A stretch of 64,000 nt of DNA from Azolla caroliniana (Eukaryota; Polypodiophyta), in contig JBHGNT010000010.1 of NCBI GenBank assembly GCA_043228905.1, positions 8,184,001 to 8,248,000 on the forward strand, in the 5' to 3' direction. A program made the translations under genes and the position numbers. Shown one piece after another: positions 34,508 to 44,752 of the stretch. Positions within the stretch are counted from its first letter, which is position 1; each line of letters begins with the position of its first letter. The notes below the pieces were generated by a model. It was not told the origin of the DNA, searched no databases, and worked only from the letters and a program-made list of their open reading frames with translations.

Positions 34508-34996
34508 TTGGCGGAAAGCCACTATTCGAGGCTACATTGGGCTAGAGCCACTATGGAGACCCCCGTTAAGATCGGAGATGTCCAAGAGCCGGTGGTGGCG
34601 CTGGTAGACCACGGTTCGGAAATCAACTTGATGTTCATGGACTTTTACAAGAAGGGCAAGTGGCCGATCAACACCAAGCATGGGTGGAAAATACGAGCGA
34701 CAACAACGCGTGCCATGGAGGAGCTACATGGAGCTTGCCCGAATGTACGAGTGAAAATCGGCGATGTCAAGATCGATCAACACTTCTTTGTGCAGGAGAC
34801 ATCCTCGCATCTGGTGATACTCGGGGAGCCATACATCATAGCGACACGAATGGAGACGGAGGTGTTGGACAACGGTTCGGCGTACGCACGAGTCAAGAGC
34901 CAGGACAGGCGTCACTCCGTCTATTTTTTGACGGTACGACCGAACCATGAACGAAATCAAGAGACCCTGGGCGGCGAAAGCAGAGGGGATTTTTAG
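34508..34996 (+). pseudogene. Element Q aspartic protease
   Basis: The motif PVVALVDHGSEINLM repeats the DHGS active site of alpha-1. Downstream SHLVILGEPYIIATRMETEV and YFLTVRPNHERNQE are close to alpha-1. The frame stops at TAG 34994-34996. Confidence 0.8.
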
Positions 34997-35260
34997 AGAG
35001 GGCTATCAAGGCGTGGGGCCGCGATAGTCCGGACACTCCGGAAAAACCCCACATGTGTACAGTAGGCAGAAGAACCTGTAGCATAGGTAGGAAGTTTTGG
35101 TTCTCCGACAACGGAGATTGTACAATAGCCGGCGTCGTTGGCTGGGAGAAGAAGCGGGCAGAAGTGTGACTCAAGGCATGCGGAGTCCTCGGCCCTAGAG
35201 AGGAAATCAACGGAGCTGTGGAGGCGGTGTCTTTCGACGACACCTTAGGGAAGCTACGGG
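34997..35260 (+). pseudogene. Element Q PR-RT linker, truncated
   Basis: Decayed sequence keeping the SFDDTLGK-like block that corresponds to SFNDTIGEIEE in alpha. It is cut at 35261 by the LTR of Copia element B. No RT or integrase of Q is present in the window. Confidence 0.6.
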
Positions 35261-35945
35261 TGGTAGGAAATAGATCCCTCCGGATGGGATTGGAGTACCC
35301 GGCAACGGAAGACCCGGTGAGAACTGGATGACGAGTGCCCGGCAAGAGCCGGATGGTGAAGACCCGGTGAGAACTGGATGACGAGTGCCCGACAAGAGCC
35401 GGATGGTGAAGACTCAGTGAGAACCGGATGACGAGTGCTCGGCAAGAGCTAGATGATGCAGGCCCGGTGAAGAGTGCTCACCGGATGAAGGGACATATTC
35501 GTAAATATGTTTTTGAGAGTCCATTGGGGCTGTATTTGTAAATAGCCGAAAAGTCATATTAGTATAAATATGACTTAGGGCAAACTAGTTGCAACAGTTG
35601 TCATTCTTGTTGGTGCAAGATTTGAGTGCAACCGTGTACAGAGAGAGAGAGTGAGAGACGAAGAGGACATTGTCTCTGTTGTAACCGCCGCCTATGGCGA
35701 AGACAGTGAACAAGAGATCGTTGCTTCTGTGTTCATCTATTGTATATTGTAACATAGTGATAGTTTGCAGTCTGTGGACTGCCGTGGTTTTTCCTGTGTT
35801 TGGGTTTTCCACGTAAACATCCTGTGTACTCTTCTCTTTACTGTGTCGTGAGTACATTACCCATTTTTCTGTGTTTGATCCTAGACTCGGTTGTGGCCGA
35901 GCGTCGTTGGCGGAGCGTTGTTTTCGGGAGCGTGTAGTCCTGTCA
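35261..35945 (+). mobile_element. Copia element B 5' LTR
   Basis: From TGGTAGGAAATAGATCC (mutated from TGTCAGG, as seen in the solo copy) to TGTAGTCCTGTCA. About three units of 51 bp (GGTGAGAACTGGATGACGAG and variants) lie at 35317-35440. TATAAATATG near 35564 is a likely TATA box. Confidence 0.82.
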
Positions 35946-35948
35946 AAG

Positions 35949-35960
35949 TGGTATCAGAGC
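35949..35960 (+). other. Primer-binding site of Copia element B
   Basis: TGGTATCAGAGC, three bases after the LTR; initiator tRNA-Met type. Confidence 0.88.
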
Positions 35961-35975
35961 AAAACGACACAGAAA

Positions 35976-36770
35976 ATGGACGAATCGTTGGGAGGCATGT
36001 TCAAGCTCACCGACTCCAATTACTCAGTGTGGAGGTCGAAGATGAGGGACATGCTCGTGGTTAAAGATCTTTGGTTGCTGGTTCAGTTTGGGGACAAGAG
36101 ACCGGACAAAATCGATGCCACGATATGGGAGGTGATGCACATGAAGATAACGACATACATACGGTGCTTCATTGACATGAGTCTATACAACAAATTCAAT
36201 GAAGAGAGCAAGGCTCATGAGCTCTGGGAGAAGATCGACATTATGTTTCAGAACAAAAATGCTGTTAATCAGGTTGCGGTATTTCGGAAGCTAGTAAGAC
36301 TCCAGTACCAAGATGGCTCTAGGATGGCGGAGCACATGAATGCCTTCCAGGGGCTGATCCGCCAGGCAACATCATTGGAAGTACCTCTCGCCGATGAGGT
36401 ACTAGCACTACTCCTCCTCGGTTCCCTCCTAGATAGCTGGGAGACATTGGTTGTCACTTTGGCTAACGCCGGGCCGGAAGGAAAACGGTTATCCCTAGCA
36501 AGAGTGAAATCGAGCTTGCTAGATGAGGAGGCGCGTCAGAAAGATAAGGATAGGAGCTCTGACTCCAAAGCGCTCCTTACCGAATCGGAACGCGGAAGAC
36601 AAAGGAACCGTAGTCCCCAGAACCGGAAGAAGTCGGCGACACGGTCAAAGTCAAGGGGGAGGCCTACTTGCTTCTATTGCGGCAAGCCGGGACACTTCCA
36701 GAAGAACTGTCGGCATTTCCAAAAAGACAAGGAAACCGACAGTACCGATTCGAAGCGGACACCGGACTGA
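35976..36770 (+). CDS. Copia element B gag
   Basis: Open for 264 codons from ATG 35976. It begins MDESLGGMFKLTDSNYSVWR, the usual Copia gag opening, and has the UBN2-type capsid region (ELWEKIDIMFQNKNAVNQVA; VLALLLLGSLLDSWETLVVT) and an intact zinc knuckle CFYCGKPGHFQKNC near the C-terminus. An earlier in-frame ATG at 35871 lies inside the LTR and is not the start. The frame ends at TGA, and protease follows in another frame. Confidence 0.85.
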   Translation: MDESLGGMFKLTDSNYSVWRSKMRDMLVVKDLWLLVQFGDKRPDKIDATIWEVMHMKITTYIRCFIDMSLYNKFNEESKAHELWEKIDIMFQNKNAVNQVAVFRKLVRLQYQDGSRMAEHMNAFQGLIRQATSLEVPLADEVLALLLLGSLLDSWETLVVTLANAGPEGKRLSLARVKSSLLDEEARQKDKDRSSDSKALLTESERGRQRNRSPQNRKKSATRSKSRGRPTCFYCGKPGHFQKNCRHFQKDKETDSTDSKRTPD

Positions 36771-36818
36771 AACGGTAAAGACCGGAGGGGGCTGGACTGG
36801 AAGGGAACGACGACAATC

Positions 36819-38335
36819 GTGGAAAGCGAAGAAGAGTTGATGCTCATCACCGAGGAGAGTGAGTTGAACCTTGCCGGCGACGAGATGACGTGGGTGGTCG
36901 ATTCCGGAGCGTCGTTCCACCTTACCCCGGACCGGAAATGCTTCTCATCCTACTCAATCGGTGATCATGGTTGTGTCCGGATGGGGAATGAAGATACATG
37001 CCGAATTGTCGGCATAGGAGTCATGTGGTTGACAACACCAACCAGATGCAAGTTGCTGCTGAAGGATGTCCGACACGTTCCGGAGGTTCTACTGAACCTG
37101 ATATCAGCCGGTCGGCTAGATGATGAAGGCTACATGGGTAGCATCCAGAACGGAGTCATGAAGTTCAACAAAGGGAGCCTGATTGTGGCTCGGGCCTGGA
37201 AGGTCAACACGTTGTACCTGATGAATGCCCGGCTATGCCTGGAAGAAGTGAACGTGGCTTCCGACACTGCCGGTGAACTGTGGCAGAAGAGGCCGTGTCA
37301 CATGAGTGAGAAGGGGATGAAGAGGCTTGCAGACGACAACCTCATTCCAGTGAAGAACGTGCACTTGGAGAAGTGCACTGATTGTTTGGCCGGTAAGCAA
37401 AACCGAACCTCCTTCCGACCAAGGCCACCGATGAGACGTAATGTACCACTGGAGTTGGTGCATATTGATGTGTGTCAAGTGGACACGAAGTCACATGCCG
37501 GATCGTAGTATTTCGTGACGTTCATAGATGACCACAACTGGAAGCTGTGGGCCACACCGTTGAAAACGAAGGATCAGGTGCTATCCGTCTTCAGAGAGCT
37601 CCACGCGAGAGTGGAAAGAGAAACCGGCCGAAAGCTGAAGGCGGTTCGAGCAGATAAAGGAGGAGAATACTGGGGGTAGTTCGAGGAGTACAGCCACTCG
37701 AAGGGAATCCGGCTCGAATTTACCGTGCCAAAGACTCCGGAACTATACGTGCTGGCCGAGAGGATGAACTGGACCATAATGGAGAGGGTCTGGATTATGC
37801 TAGCGCATGCAAAACTACCCAAGAAGTTTTGGGCTGAGGCACTGTCGACGACGACATATGTGATAAACAGATCACCCTCAGTACCCTTGGACGGAGACAC
37901 GCCACAGAGAGTATGGAACGGTAAGGAAGTTTCCTACCGACATCTGAAGGTGTTCGGGTGTCTCGCGTACGTGCATGTTGCTAAGGACCGGAGAGGAAAG
38001 TTAGATCCAAAGACCTAGCTATGCATATTCCTTGGATACGACGATGATGAGTTCGGCTACTGAGTGTGGGACCCGACGACCAGAAAGTATTCCGGAGTCG
38101 AGATATTATCTTCATGGAGGACAAGACGCTCGCCGACTAGGAGACCGGTAAGGATAGACTCTACAATGAACAAACCCAACCGGCAAGAGACTGGTTAGCA
38201 CTCGAGGAGCTAGCCGGTTACGGTGAGGATACCGAACGAGCTGAAGAAGAAGTAGAGGAAGCTGAAACCGGAACCGACCAAGACCCCGAATCGGATTCGG
38301 ATGAAGAGCAGATGGATGAGCCGGTCACCGAAGCT
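36819..38335 (+). pseudogene. Copia element B protease and integrase
   Basis: Protease WVVDSGASFHLTPD, GAG-pre-integrase region ending CTDCLAGKQNRTSF, integrase start LELVHIDVCQVD, then YFVTFIDDHNWKLWATPLKT, RADKGGEYWG and KKFWAEALSTTTYVINRSPS. Stops occur at 37506-37508, near 37677, at about 38016 and 38061, with a frameshift near 38100. The acidic linker before RT (ESDSDEEQMDEPVTEA) is the last part seen. Confidence 0.85.
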
Positions 38336-38890
38336 TGTCGGAACCTCGTCGGGTCGCATACCTTTCCCGTATCGGGACGAAGCTTGACGGTTCTATCCAG
38401 AGGAGTCGAGACGGACTTACAGTCGGCCATCCCGAGTTTGAAGAGCATACCCAGCACGTAATGACGTTGGCTGATCAATATGCCTTCGGGGGTACGGATC
38501 ACTTCGATCCCGAGGAAGTAATGAAGGTCCCCCAGATCCTTCATGTCGAACGATGCCGCAAGCTGGAGCTTCACGCGGTCGATTTCACCGAGGTCGGCGC
38601 CGGTGATGACCAAGTCATCAACATATAGTAAAATACTAACCGATCAGAGTCGACCTTTCTGGATGAACAGGGAAGAGTCCGATTTTGACGTGACGAAGCC
38701 CATCCGATGCAGTTGTTGCGTGATCTTCCGCTTCAGCCCGTAAAGGGACTTCTTCAGTCGGCATACTACCGAGGAGTTCGTTCCGGAGTGAAATCCGGGG
38801 GGCTGTACCATGTACACCTATTCCTCAAGGTCACCTTGCAAGAACGCATTCTTTACATCCATCTGATGTAAGTGCCACCCCTTCTTTACA
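38336..38890 (-). pseudogene. Copia element M reverse transcriptase fragment
   Basis: Minus-strand RT: DVKNAFLQGDLEE, VCRLKKSLYGLKRKI, the catalytic LLYVDDLVITGADLGEI, FDMKDLGDLHYFLGIEVIRT, VSTPLDRTVKLRPDTGKVCD. Two stops are present. At 38336 it meets the plus-strand linker of element B; at about 38890 it meets the leader of its own element after a large internal deletion. Confidence 0.85.
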
Positions 38891-39093
38891 TCCATTGGTC
38901 GACGCGGACTTCACTTTTAAAGACCCGTCACCGGTTCCCTCGGAGTCGGGCTTGCGTCGGTCTGACTCGTTCTTATCCGTGCCGGAATCCGACACCTTCT
39001 TCTTCCCTTTCTCTTTGCGCATAAGCCGTCTCCTCGGCTTCCTGCGCGGGGAATGCACGGCCGAGTCTCCACTACTCGCCGGCTTTGATACCA
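38891..39093 (-). other. Copia element M leader
   Basis: TGGTATCAAAGCC at 39081-39093 (minus) is the primer site. The Lys/Arg/Asp-rich reading after it is not a recognised domain. The direct repeat ATGGATGTAAAGAA occurs on both sides of the joint with the RT, suggesting a deletion or template switch there. Confidence 0.55.
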
Positions 39094-39500
39094 TGTAGAA
39101 AGTAGCGTGCGAAAGCAAGTATGAAGACCGAACAGAAGGAAGGAAACTCAGGTTTAATGGAGAGCTTGAGCTTACACAGTATACGCGGGAGAGATAGAGA
39201 GAGTGAGAGAGAAGACACAAAAAATATATATAACAGAAGTACACAATCTCTATTCACCACTCTATACATATGTGTGTTCAATGAACACTTTTATACAAGT
39301 CCTAGAAGGACTGACCGAAGTACTGACAGTACTTCAATGCTCATTAAGAGCTCCTACACTAACTCCCAAATATATTCCTCACGGAATATCTTTCCTAACG
39401 ACCTCCCGGTTTACGCAATCGGCCTAACCGATCGGTCCCAATCGATCCGGTCCTCGGCTTCTTCAGCCGATCTGGCCGATGTTGAGCTTGTCTCTCAACA
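39094..39500 (-). mobile_element. Copia element M 5' LTR
   Basis: On the minus strand it runs from TGTTGAGAGACAAGC to CTACTTTCTACA, 407 bp. Same family as the LTR at 49794-50194. Confidence 0.8.
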
Positions 39501-39721
39501 AAAATGGGGAGCAAAATGTAATTTGTTGCTTAAATTCTTTCTAAGGGTTCATTAATAAAATACATTATACTCGTGGGATTCACGATTTATCTCTCTCTCT
39601 ATCTCTCTCTCTTTCAATCTATCCACAATCTTATCTGCCTTAAATTCTTCCTCCTCCTAGTCCAAAACCTCGGCGGTTTCCACCTGACTCACGCAACGAT
39701 CCGGCGCTGAAAATCATGACA
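39501..39721 (+). mobile_element. Element N LTR, 3' part (alpha relative)
   Basis: Matches 44551-44752. Ends AAAATCATGACA, followed by the group's primer block TGGTGAACCTGATGTGAA at 39726-39743. Its 5' part was replaced by the insertion or deletion that placed element M here. Confidence 0.7.
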
Positions 39722-39759
39722 CATTTGGTGAACCTGATGTGAAAACAAGTGGCAAGGAG

Positions 39760-39910
39760 ATGGAGAATCGACAAGAGGTGAACAACATGATGAGGATGTG
39801 TGAGCAGATGTTGCAGGAGCAACGCGCGATGTTGAAGATCACGAAAACAGTAGAGCGGCTTGTGCAATGGAAAGGACGTGTCATGCTATCTACGAGACTA
39901 CAAGGCGAAG
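39760..39910 (+). pseudogene. Element N gag, first part
   Basis: ATG at 39760 (MENRQEVNNMMRMCEQMLQE). Similar in character to the alpha gag start. Interrupted at 39911 by a short Copia derivative. The reading past 39911 belongs to that insert. Confidence 0.55.
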
Positions 39911-40951
39911 TGTTGAATATGAAGTTGATGATGCAGAAGTTGAGGACCTATTGGTTAGTCAGACAAACAAGATGTGTGGCAGATAGATAAGATTATTATG
40001 TAGAGAAAGAGAGAGATATGACTATGTGCTCAAAAGAAGATTATATTGCATTAACCTTCGAACCTGTTTACAATGCTTACTCTCTCACTTATGTAGTTAA
40101 GGTAACTTAGCCCTAATCATAAGGACGTTTTCACACTAGGATACAAGTGGGTAGAATGGGACTTTTAGCCCAACAAACTTCCCCGTAAAAGAACTACTCT
40201 ATCTACGTACAGTGATATGGGGTTATCTCCCCCGTAAGCCTAGATTACAATTTTAAATATTTTGTTACAAGTATACATACAAGTCTGTCAGCATTAGGTC
40301 GAACTGGCAAAGGTGAATGTGATTATTTAACCTGTGTTGTTCGGGTCGGCTGGTCCGAGTCTGTTGGATCAACTCGTTCGGGTAGATTTACTTCCAAATT
40401 GGCTTGTTAGGTTGGATCTACTTAAGTCTGACTCTGACTCTTCGCCCTTTGGTCGATCGTCTGCTTCTTGCTTGCTTCTGAGCTCCCCTCTAGATCTTCA
40501 GTCTATCATCGAGGCTGGCTTGTTGGTGTGCAATATTGCCTCGATTTGATGCCAGATGATCAGTACATCATGCATCATCTCCTTCCATAGGGAAAAGTTT
40601 TTGCCGCCGAACTTTCGGATTTCTACACATTTACCGGATGTTGAAACCATGTTCTGTAAGAAGTAAGATTGTTGGCCTGGTTCTTTCCTTAAGTCGTTTA
40701 TTCTCTTCTCAGGTTTTGTGTTGTTGTTGCCATACTGTAAGTTGCACTGATACCACTTGTTGAATATGAAGTTGATGATGTGGAAGTTGAGGACCCATTG
40801 GTTAGTTAGACAAACAAGATGTGTAGCAGATAGACAAGATTATTATGTAGAGAAAGAGAGAGAGATGACTATGTGCTCAAAAGAAGAATGTATTACATTA
40901 ACCTCCGAATTTGTTTACAATGCTTAGTCTCTCACTTATTAGGGTAACTTA
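39911..40951 (-). mobile_element. Short Copia deletion derivative O
   Basis: Minus-oriented element of about 1.04 kb. The 3' LTR is at 39911-40175 (265 bp) and a truncated 5' LTR at 40758-40951. The primer site TGGTATCAGTGC lies at 40744-40755 (minus), and a purine tract (ACGGGGAAGTT) abuts the 3' LTR. The internal 582 bp lacks protease, integrase and RT but keeps a 50-codon gag start. The LTRs differ at many positions, so it is not recent. Confidence 0.75.
40498..40650 (-). pseudogene. Gag start retained in derivative O
   Basis: ATG at 40650 (minus) to TGA 40498-40500. The peptide MVSTSGKCVEIRKFGGKNFS, then LWKEMMHDVL and HTNKPASMID, fits the Copia gag N-terminus (KFDGxNFxLWKxxMxDVL...KPAxM). 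No downstream capsid or zinc knuckle is present. Confidence 0.7.
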
Positions 40952-41290
40952 GCTAGAGAGATCAAGCTATACACGTGCCAAACAAAGTGATCATGTTCTT
41001 ACGGGCTGTGAATGCCCGGGACCGAAACGATCTTAGGACGTTGTTGGAAGATATAACTACGGATAGTGGGCTCACAAATAATTGGAGAACATGAGGACTA
41101 GTGTCACCCGATTCACAAAGAGGAGATAGTGGCTCGGTAATGAAGAGAAGAGGGTTTCAATGTTGTCTCTTTCTCGGGGATACACCTCTGATTACTCCCC
41201 TGAGTAATCGGGTCAAGGGATCGTGCTTACGTAGGAGGGACAATAGGGCCGAGTAGGCCGATCAGTTATACGATAACCGGCCACAACCGG
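40952..41290 (+). pseudogene. Element N gag, second part
   Basis: Reads VIMFLRAVNARDRNDLRTLL, matching the alpha gag stretch LYFLKAVDMKDRRELGTLLE, then LTNNWRT and a TGA. The rest to 41290 is decayed. Some gag between the two parts is missing. Confidence 0.65.
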
Positions 41291-42053
41291 TGTCGTGAGG
41301 ATTTTCGGCCATGGTGGGAAAACCAAGTGGGATGGATAAAATGGGGATGTGCAACATTGCACATGCAGTTAGAAGATTTGTAAAATAAAAAAATATAAAA
41401 AAGGAAGGGTAAATGTAAGGTGTTAAAAGTGCACTACGAAAATTCATAAAGTGTAAATGTGATGTAAGTATGTGCACATGCACATGTAGACTAAAGAGAG
41501 AGTACATGAAGTACAGGTGTAGTGAGTAGTGGGCATAGTGTGTGTGTGAGGAGAGGGAGTTAAGGCTCCATCAATCTCTCCTCCTAAGATCAAGGACAAA
41601 TATTTCCCCATTGAAAGGAGGGGGGGTTGACCTCTTCTTTATGTAATGTACCTCTCCCCTTACTACTATAAAAGGGAGTGAGGGGCCATTTTTGAGGGGC
41701 TTCCACTTTTTGGGTTTCTTTGGGTTGCCATTAGGGTTCCGGAATTTTGGGTTTTAGGATCTTGTTTTAGGGGTTTCATTCTTCTTCTTCTTCTTCTTCT
41801 TCTTCTTCTTCTTTTCCCCTATCCGGTTAGGGTTTCATCTAGAGGGTTTACATTCGGCCTACACGACCACGGTTGTAATTGGTGTGGTGCTTTCCATAAT
41901 GTATCTTGTCTTGTTTAGATCTTATTCTCTTGAATCTTAATCTTTCTCTTCTGACTCGGTTGAACTCCCAAGGTTCTCTCCCTCCTCTTATTCCTTAGTC
42001 CAAGACCCCTGTGGCTCCGTCCTTCCGACAAGCACGCACGGATTTCCACGACA
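41291..42053 (+). mobile_element. Element K 5' LTR (alpha relative)
   Basis: From TGTCGTGAGGATTTTCGG to GATTTCCACGACA, 763 bp. CTATAAAAGG lies near 41668 and a run of about ten CTT triplets near 41780-41812. The primer block TGGTGAACCCGATGTGAA follows at 42056-42073. Confidence 0.8.
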
Positions 42054-42094
42054 TTTGGTGAACCCGATGTGAAGGGCGGCAAGGGAGGACGAGG

Positions 42095-42728
42095 ATGGAA
42101 GCTTCATTGGAGGCATACAGGTACAAGAAACTGGAGGGGAGAAGTCGGCATGAGTTCGATCTATGGGTGGTGTCAGTGAAGGCCCGTTGAAGCATGATGG
42201 AAGCATTCCAAGAGTTCGAGCGTCGTTTTGCTCAACTCTCGGAACGGGATCAGAGATCGGTGGGGGCGGACAAAGTCCTCCTTTTTTTGAAGACGGTCCA
42301 TCGGGAGGAAAGGATGGACATTTTGTTTGAGCTCGAAGATGATCATAGAGCACACGACCTCACCGATGATTGGTCCGAAGTGGATTGGGTATGCCGGCAA
42401 CACGATGAGAATCGGTCGGCCACAACACAGCCCGCTAGCGGCGGAGAAGAGAGGGTGGTAAGTGACTACGCACTATCGCCGGAAGAGAGCTCAACGTGTA
42501 ATGGTTCGGAGGAGTTTGATATGGGAGGCGTACGAGATCATGAAGTCAAAGATCGAAGTCGAAGAGGGGTTTATTAAGGAGTCGGGTCTGAGAGGATTGG
42601 AGGACGCGGAGGAAGACACCTCCCTACGACGGAGGACGGGGCCTATGTGGAGGCCGAAAGAGCGTACGACGACGACATGGGAGAGGGTGCGGAGCGAGCG
42701 ACCCTCTCGTCTTGCGGAAATGGGATGG
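42095..42728 (+). pseudogene. Element K gag fragment
   Basis: ATG at 42095, with an early TGA at 42188-42190. The same frame continues with FQEFERRFAQLSERDQRSVG and VLLFLKTVHREERMDILFEL, homologous to alpha gag. It is cut at 42729 by an alpha-type LTR. Confidence 0.7.
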
Positions 42729-43910
42729 TGTCGTGAAGATCCGTCACTATGTGTGGATCATGAGGCGGAACCACCGGGGTCCTGGACCGGAAGGATTCGA
42801 AGTTTGCACTAGTTCAGCAAGAAAGTATTTAAGATAGATTGAAAGAGAGAGATTGATATGGCAAGAGAGAGATAGTGAGGGAGATTAAGATTGAACCCTT
42901 GACTTTAGACTTAAGAAACAAGATACACGAATTGGATAACGAATTTTCTTCTTCTTAAATTCTTGAATCATACCTATCCTTTTTTTCTTTTTCATCCACT
43001 CTTTTATGACAGAAATTACACGCTCCCTAAGCACAACGCTCGGCCACAACCGAGGCTAGGATCAAACATAGAAAACGGGTAATGAACGCACGACACAGTA
43101 AAGAGAAGAGTACACAAGATGTTAACGTGGAAAACCCAAACTGGGGAAAAACCACGGCAGCCCACAGACTGCAAACTATCACTATATCAACAATGTACAA
43201 TAGTAAAGCACCGAGGCAACGACCTTGAGCTTGCTATCCTTGCCACAGGCAGCGGTTACAACAGAGGCAACAACCTCTTCCTCTCTCTTTCTCTCTCTGT
43301 ACACAGTTACGCGCTCAAATCTTGCACCAACAAGAATGACAACTACTGTTACACTAAGTTTGCCCTAAGTCATATTTATACTAATATGACTTTTTGGCTA
43401 TTTACAAATATAGCCCCAATTGACTCTCAGAAACATATTTACGAATATGTCCCTTCATCCGGTGAGCACTTCTCACCGGGCCTTCACCATCCGGTTCTTG
43501 CCGAGCACTCGTCATCCAGTCCTCATCGGGTCTTCCGTTGCCGGGTACTCCACATCCGGTTTTCACCGGGTCTTCCGTTGCTGGGTACTCCACATCCGGT
43601 TTTCACCGGGTCTTCCGTTGCCGGGTGCTCCTATCCCATCCGGAGGGATCTGTTTCCTGACATTTTATAGATGCCCCCATGCATATGATGCATGTGGGGT
43701 ACAAGACATGCATAAAATGCATGATGCATGTTTGCCATTTGGCGCTCATGCGTTACATGTGATGCATGATAACCATGTCACTCATTTAAGCTCTCATATG
43801 AGAATTTCCAAGTAAAACTATAATGATAAAAATATAACACTAAGTAAATGACTTGGCTTAGTGGTAAGTATATTGCAATGAGAAGGCAGATGTTTGAGTC
43901 TTATCTTCAT
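42729..43910 (-). mobile_element. Alpha-type solo LTR L, interrupted by a solo Copia LTR
   Basis: 42729-43013 and 43668-43910 match the second half of the alpha LTR (as at 60136-60670) in the same orientation. That includes the GCATATGATGCATGTG block and a decayed tRNA-like segment (TGGCTTAGTGG at 43854-43864). Its U3 start is not found, so the LTR is truncated on the right. Confidence 0.72.
43014..43662 (-). mobile_element. Solo LTR of Copia family B
   Basis: 649 bp. On the plus strand it begins TGACAGAAATTACACG and ends TTTCCTGACA. Perfect target duplications TTTTA lie at 43009-43013 and 43663-43667. It matches the LTR of element B, including the CCGGTGAAAACCGGATG tandem units. Confidence 0.93.
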
Positions 43911-44550
43911 TGAAAGATAGAAGGGAAGATTGTGATTTGCTATCAAGAAAGAGAAGAGTGGTTACCCTGTGAGACAAAGTGCAAAGGATCAACGATGCTC
44001 ACAACTGTTTGTAACTTTTTCATCAAATAATTATGAATTTCTTACATGTTCCCTGAAATATCATTTAACATCCTATCTTGTTGATCTCTGTTTACTACAT
44101 ATCTACTCTTTTCATCTCTTTCGTCCAAAATCCCAGCGATTCCTTCCTCACTTTCACGTTATCTTCTGTCTACACAACGCTACACTTCTAGGCGAGCCAC
44201 TCCACGACCTCGTCGCTGCTGTTAAGAAATAGTTTATTTACATGAGTAAGAAACTGACGCATTTCCATTGGTCGCTTTTGTTAATCTTGCACATCTAGTG
44301 TGCATGAGTACTATACTTAGAAAAAGCATGAATTTCATGATAGAAAAAGTCACTCATGCACATCTAGTGTGCATGAACACATTAGTTAGAAGAAAAAGCA
44401 TGATAGAAAAAGTTACATGAACATTTTAGTTAAAAGAAAAAGCCTGATAGAAAAAGCTACTCATGCACATCTAGTGTGCATGAACACTTTAGGTAGAGGA
44501 ATGATGTTTGCCATGTGGTAAGATATACTTAGCCTCTCCCATCACTATAT
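43911..44550. other. Decayed LTR-like sequence with repeats
   Basis: No gene. CTTTCGTCCAAAATCCCAGC near 44117 resembles the end region of N-type LTRs. Three copies of a short inverted repeat follow between 44285 and 44485. CTATATAAG near 44547 may be the TATA box of the LTR that continues to the right. Confidence 0.5.
44285..44485. repeat. Three copies of an inverted-repeat motif
   Basis: TGCACATCTAGTGTGCATG occurs near 44294, 44357 and 44465, in units that also share GATAGAAAAAG and AGAAAAAGCATGA. The arms CATGCACA/TGTGCATG are perfectly complementary around TCTAG in the last two. Confidence 0.85.
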
Positions 44551-44752
44551 AAGATGGGGAGCAAAATGTCATTCATTATTGATATTGTTTCTAAGGGATG
44601 ATTAATAAAATACATTATACTCGTGAGATTCACAAGTTTTCTGTCTCTCTCTTTCAAGGTATTCACAATCTTATCTACCTTAAATTCTTCCTCCTCCCAG
44701 TCCAAAACCTCGGCGGTTTCCACCCGACTCATGCAACGATCTGGCGCCGAAA
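44551..44752 (+). mobile_element. N-type LTR fragment, 3' part
   Basis: Matches 39501-39712 with few changes (ATGGGGAGCAAAATGT; TCCAAAACCTCGGCGGTTTC). It ends within GGCGCCGAAAA, where LINE sequence begins. Confidence 0.72.

Larger units (their letters stand above)
35261..38335 (+). mobile_element. Copia element B, 5' part only
   Basis: LTR, primer site, gag, protease and integrase are present. The element stops at about 38336, where sequence switches to the opposite strand of another Copia. A solo LTR of the same family lies at 43014-43662. Confidence 0.8.

Noticed and set aside
40952-41030. A target duplication for the short Copia derivative O
   Set aside because: The right LTR is truncated, so no matching 5-bp flank to CGAAG (39906-39910) can be defined.
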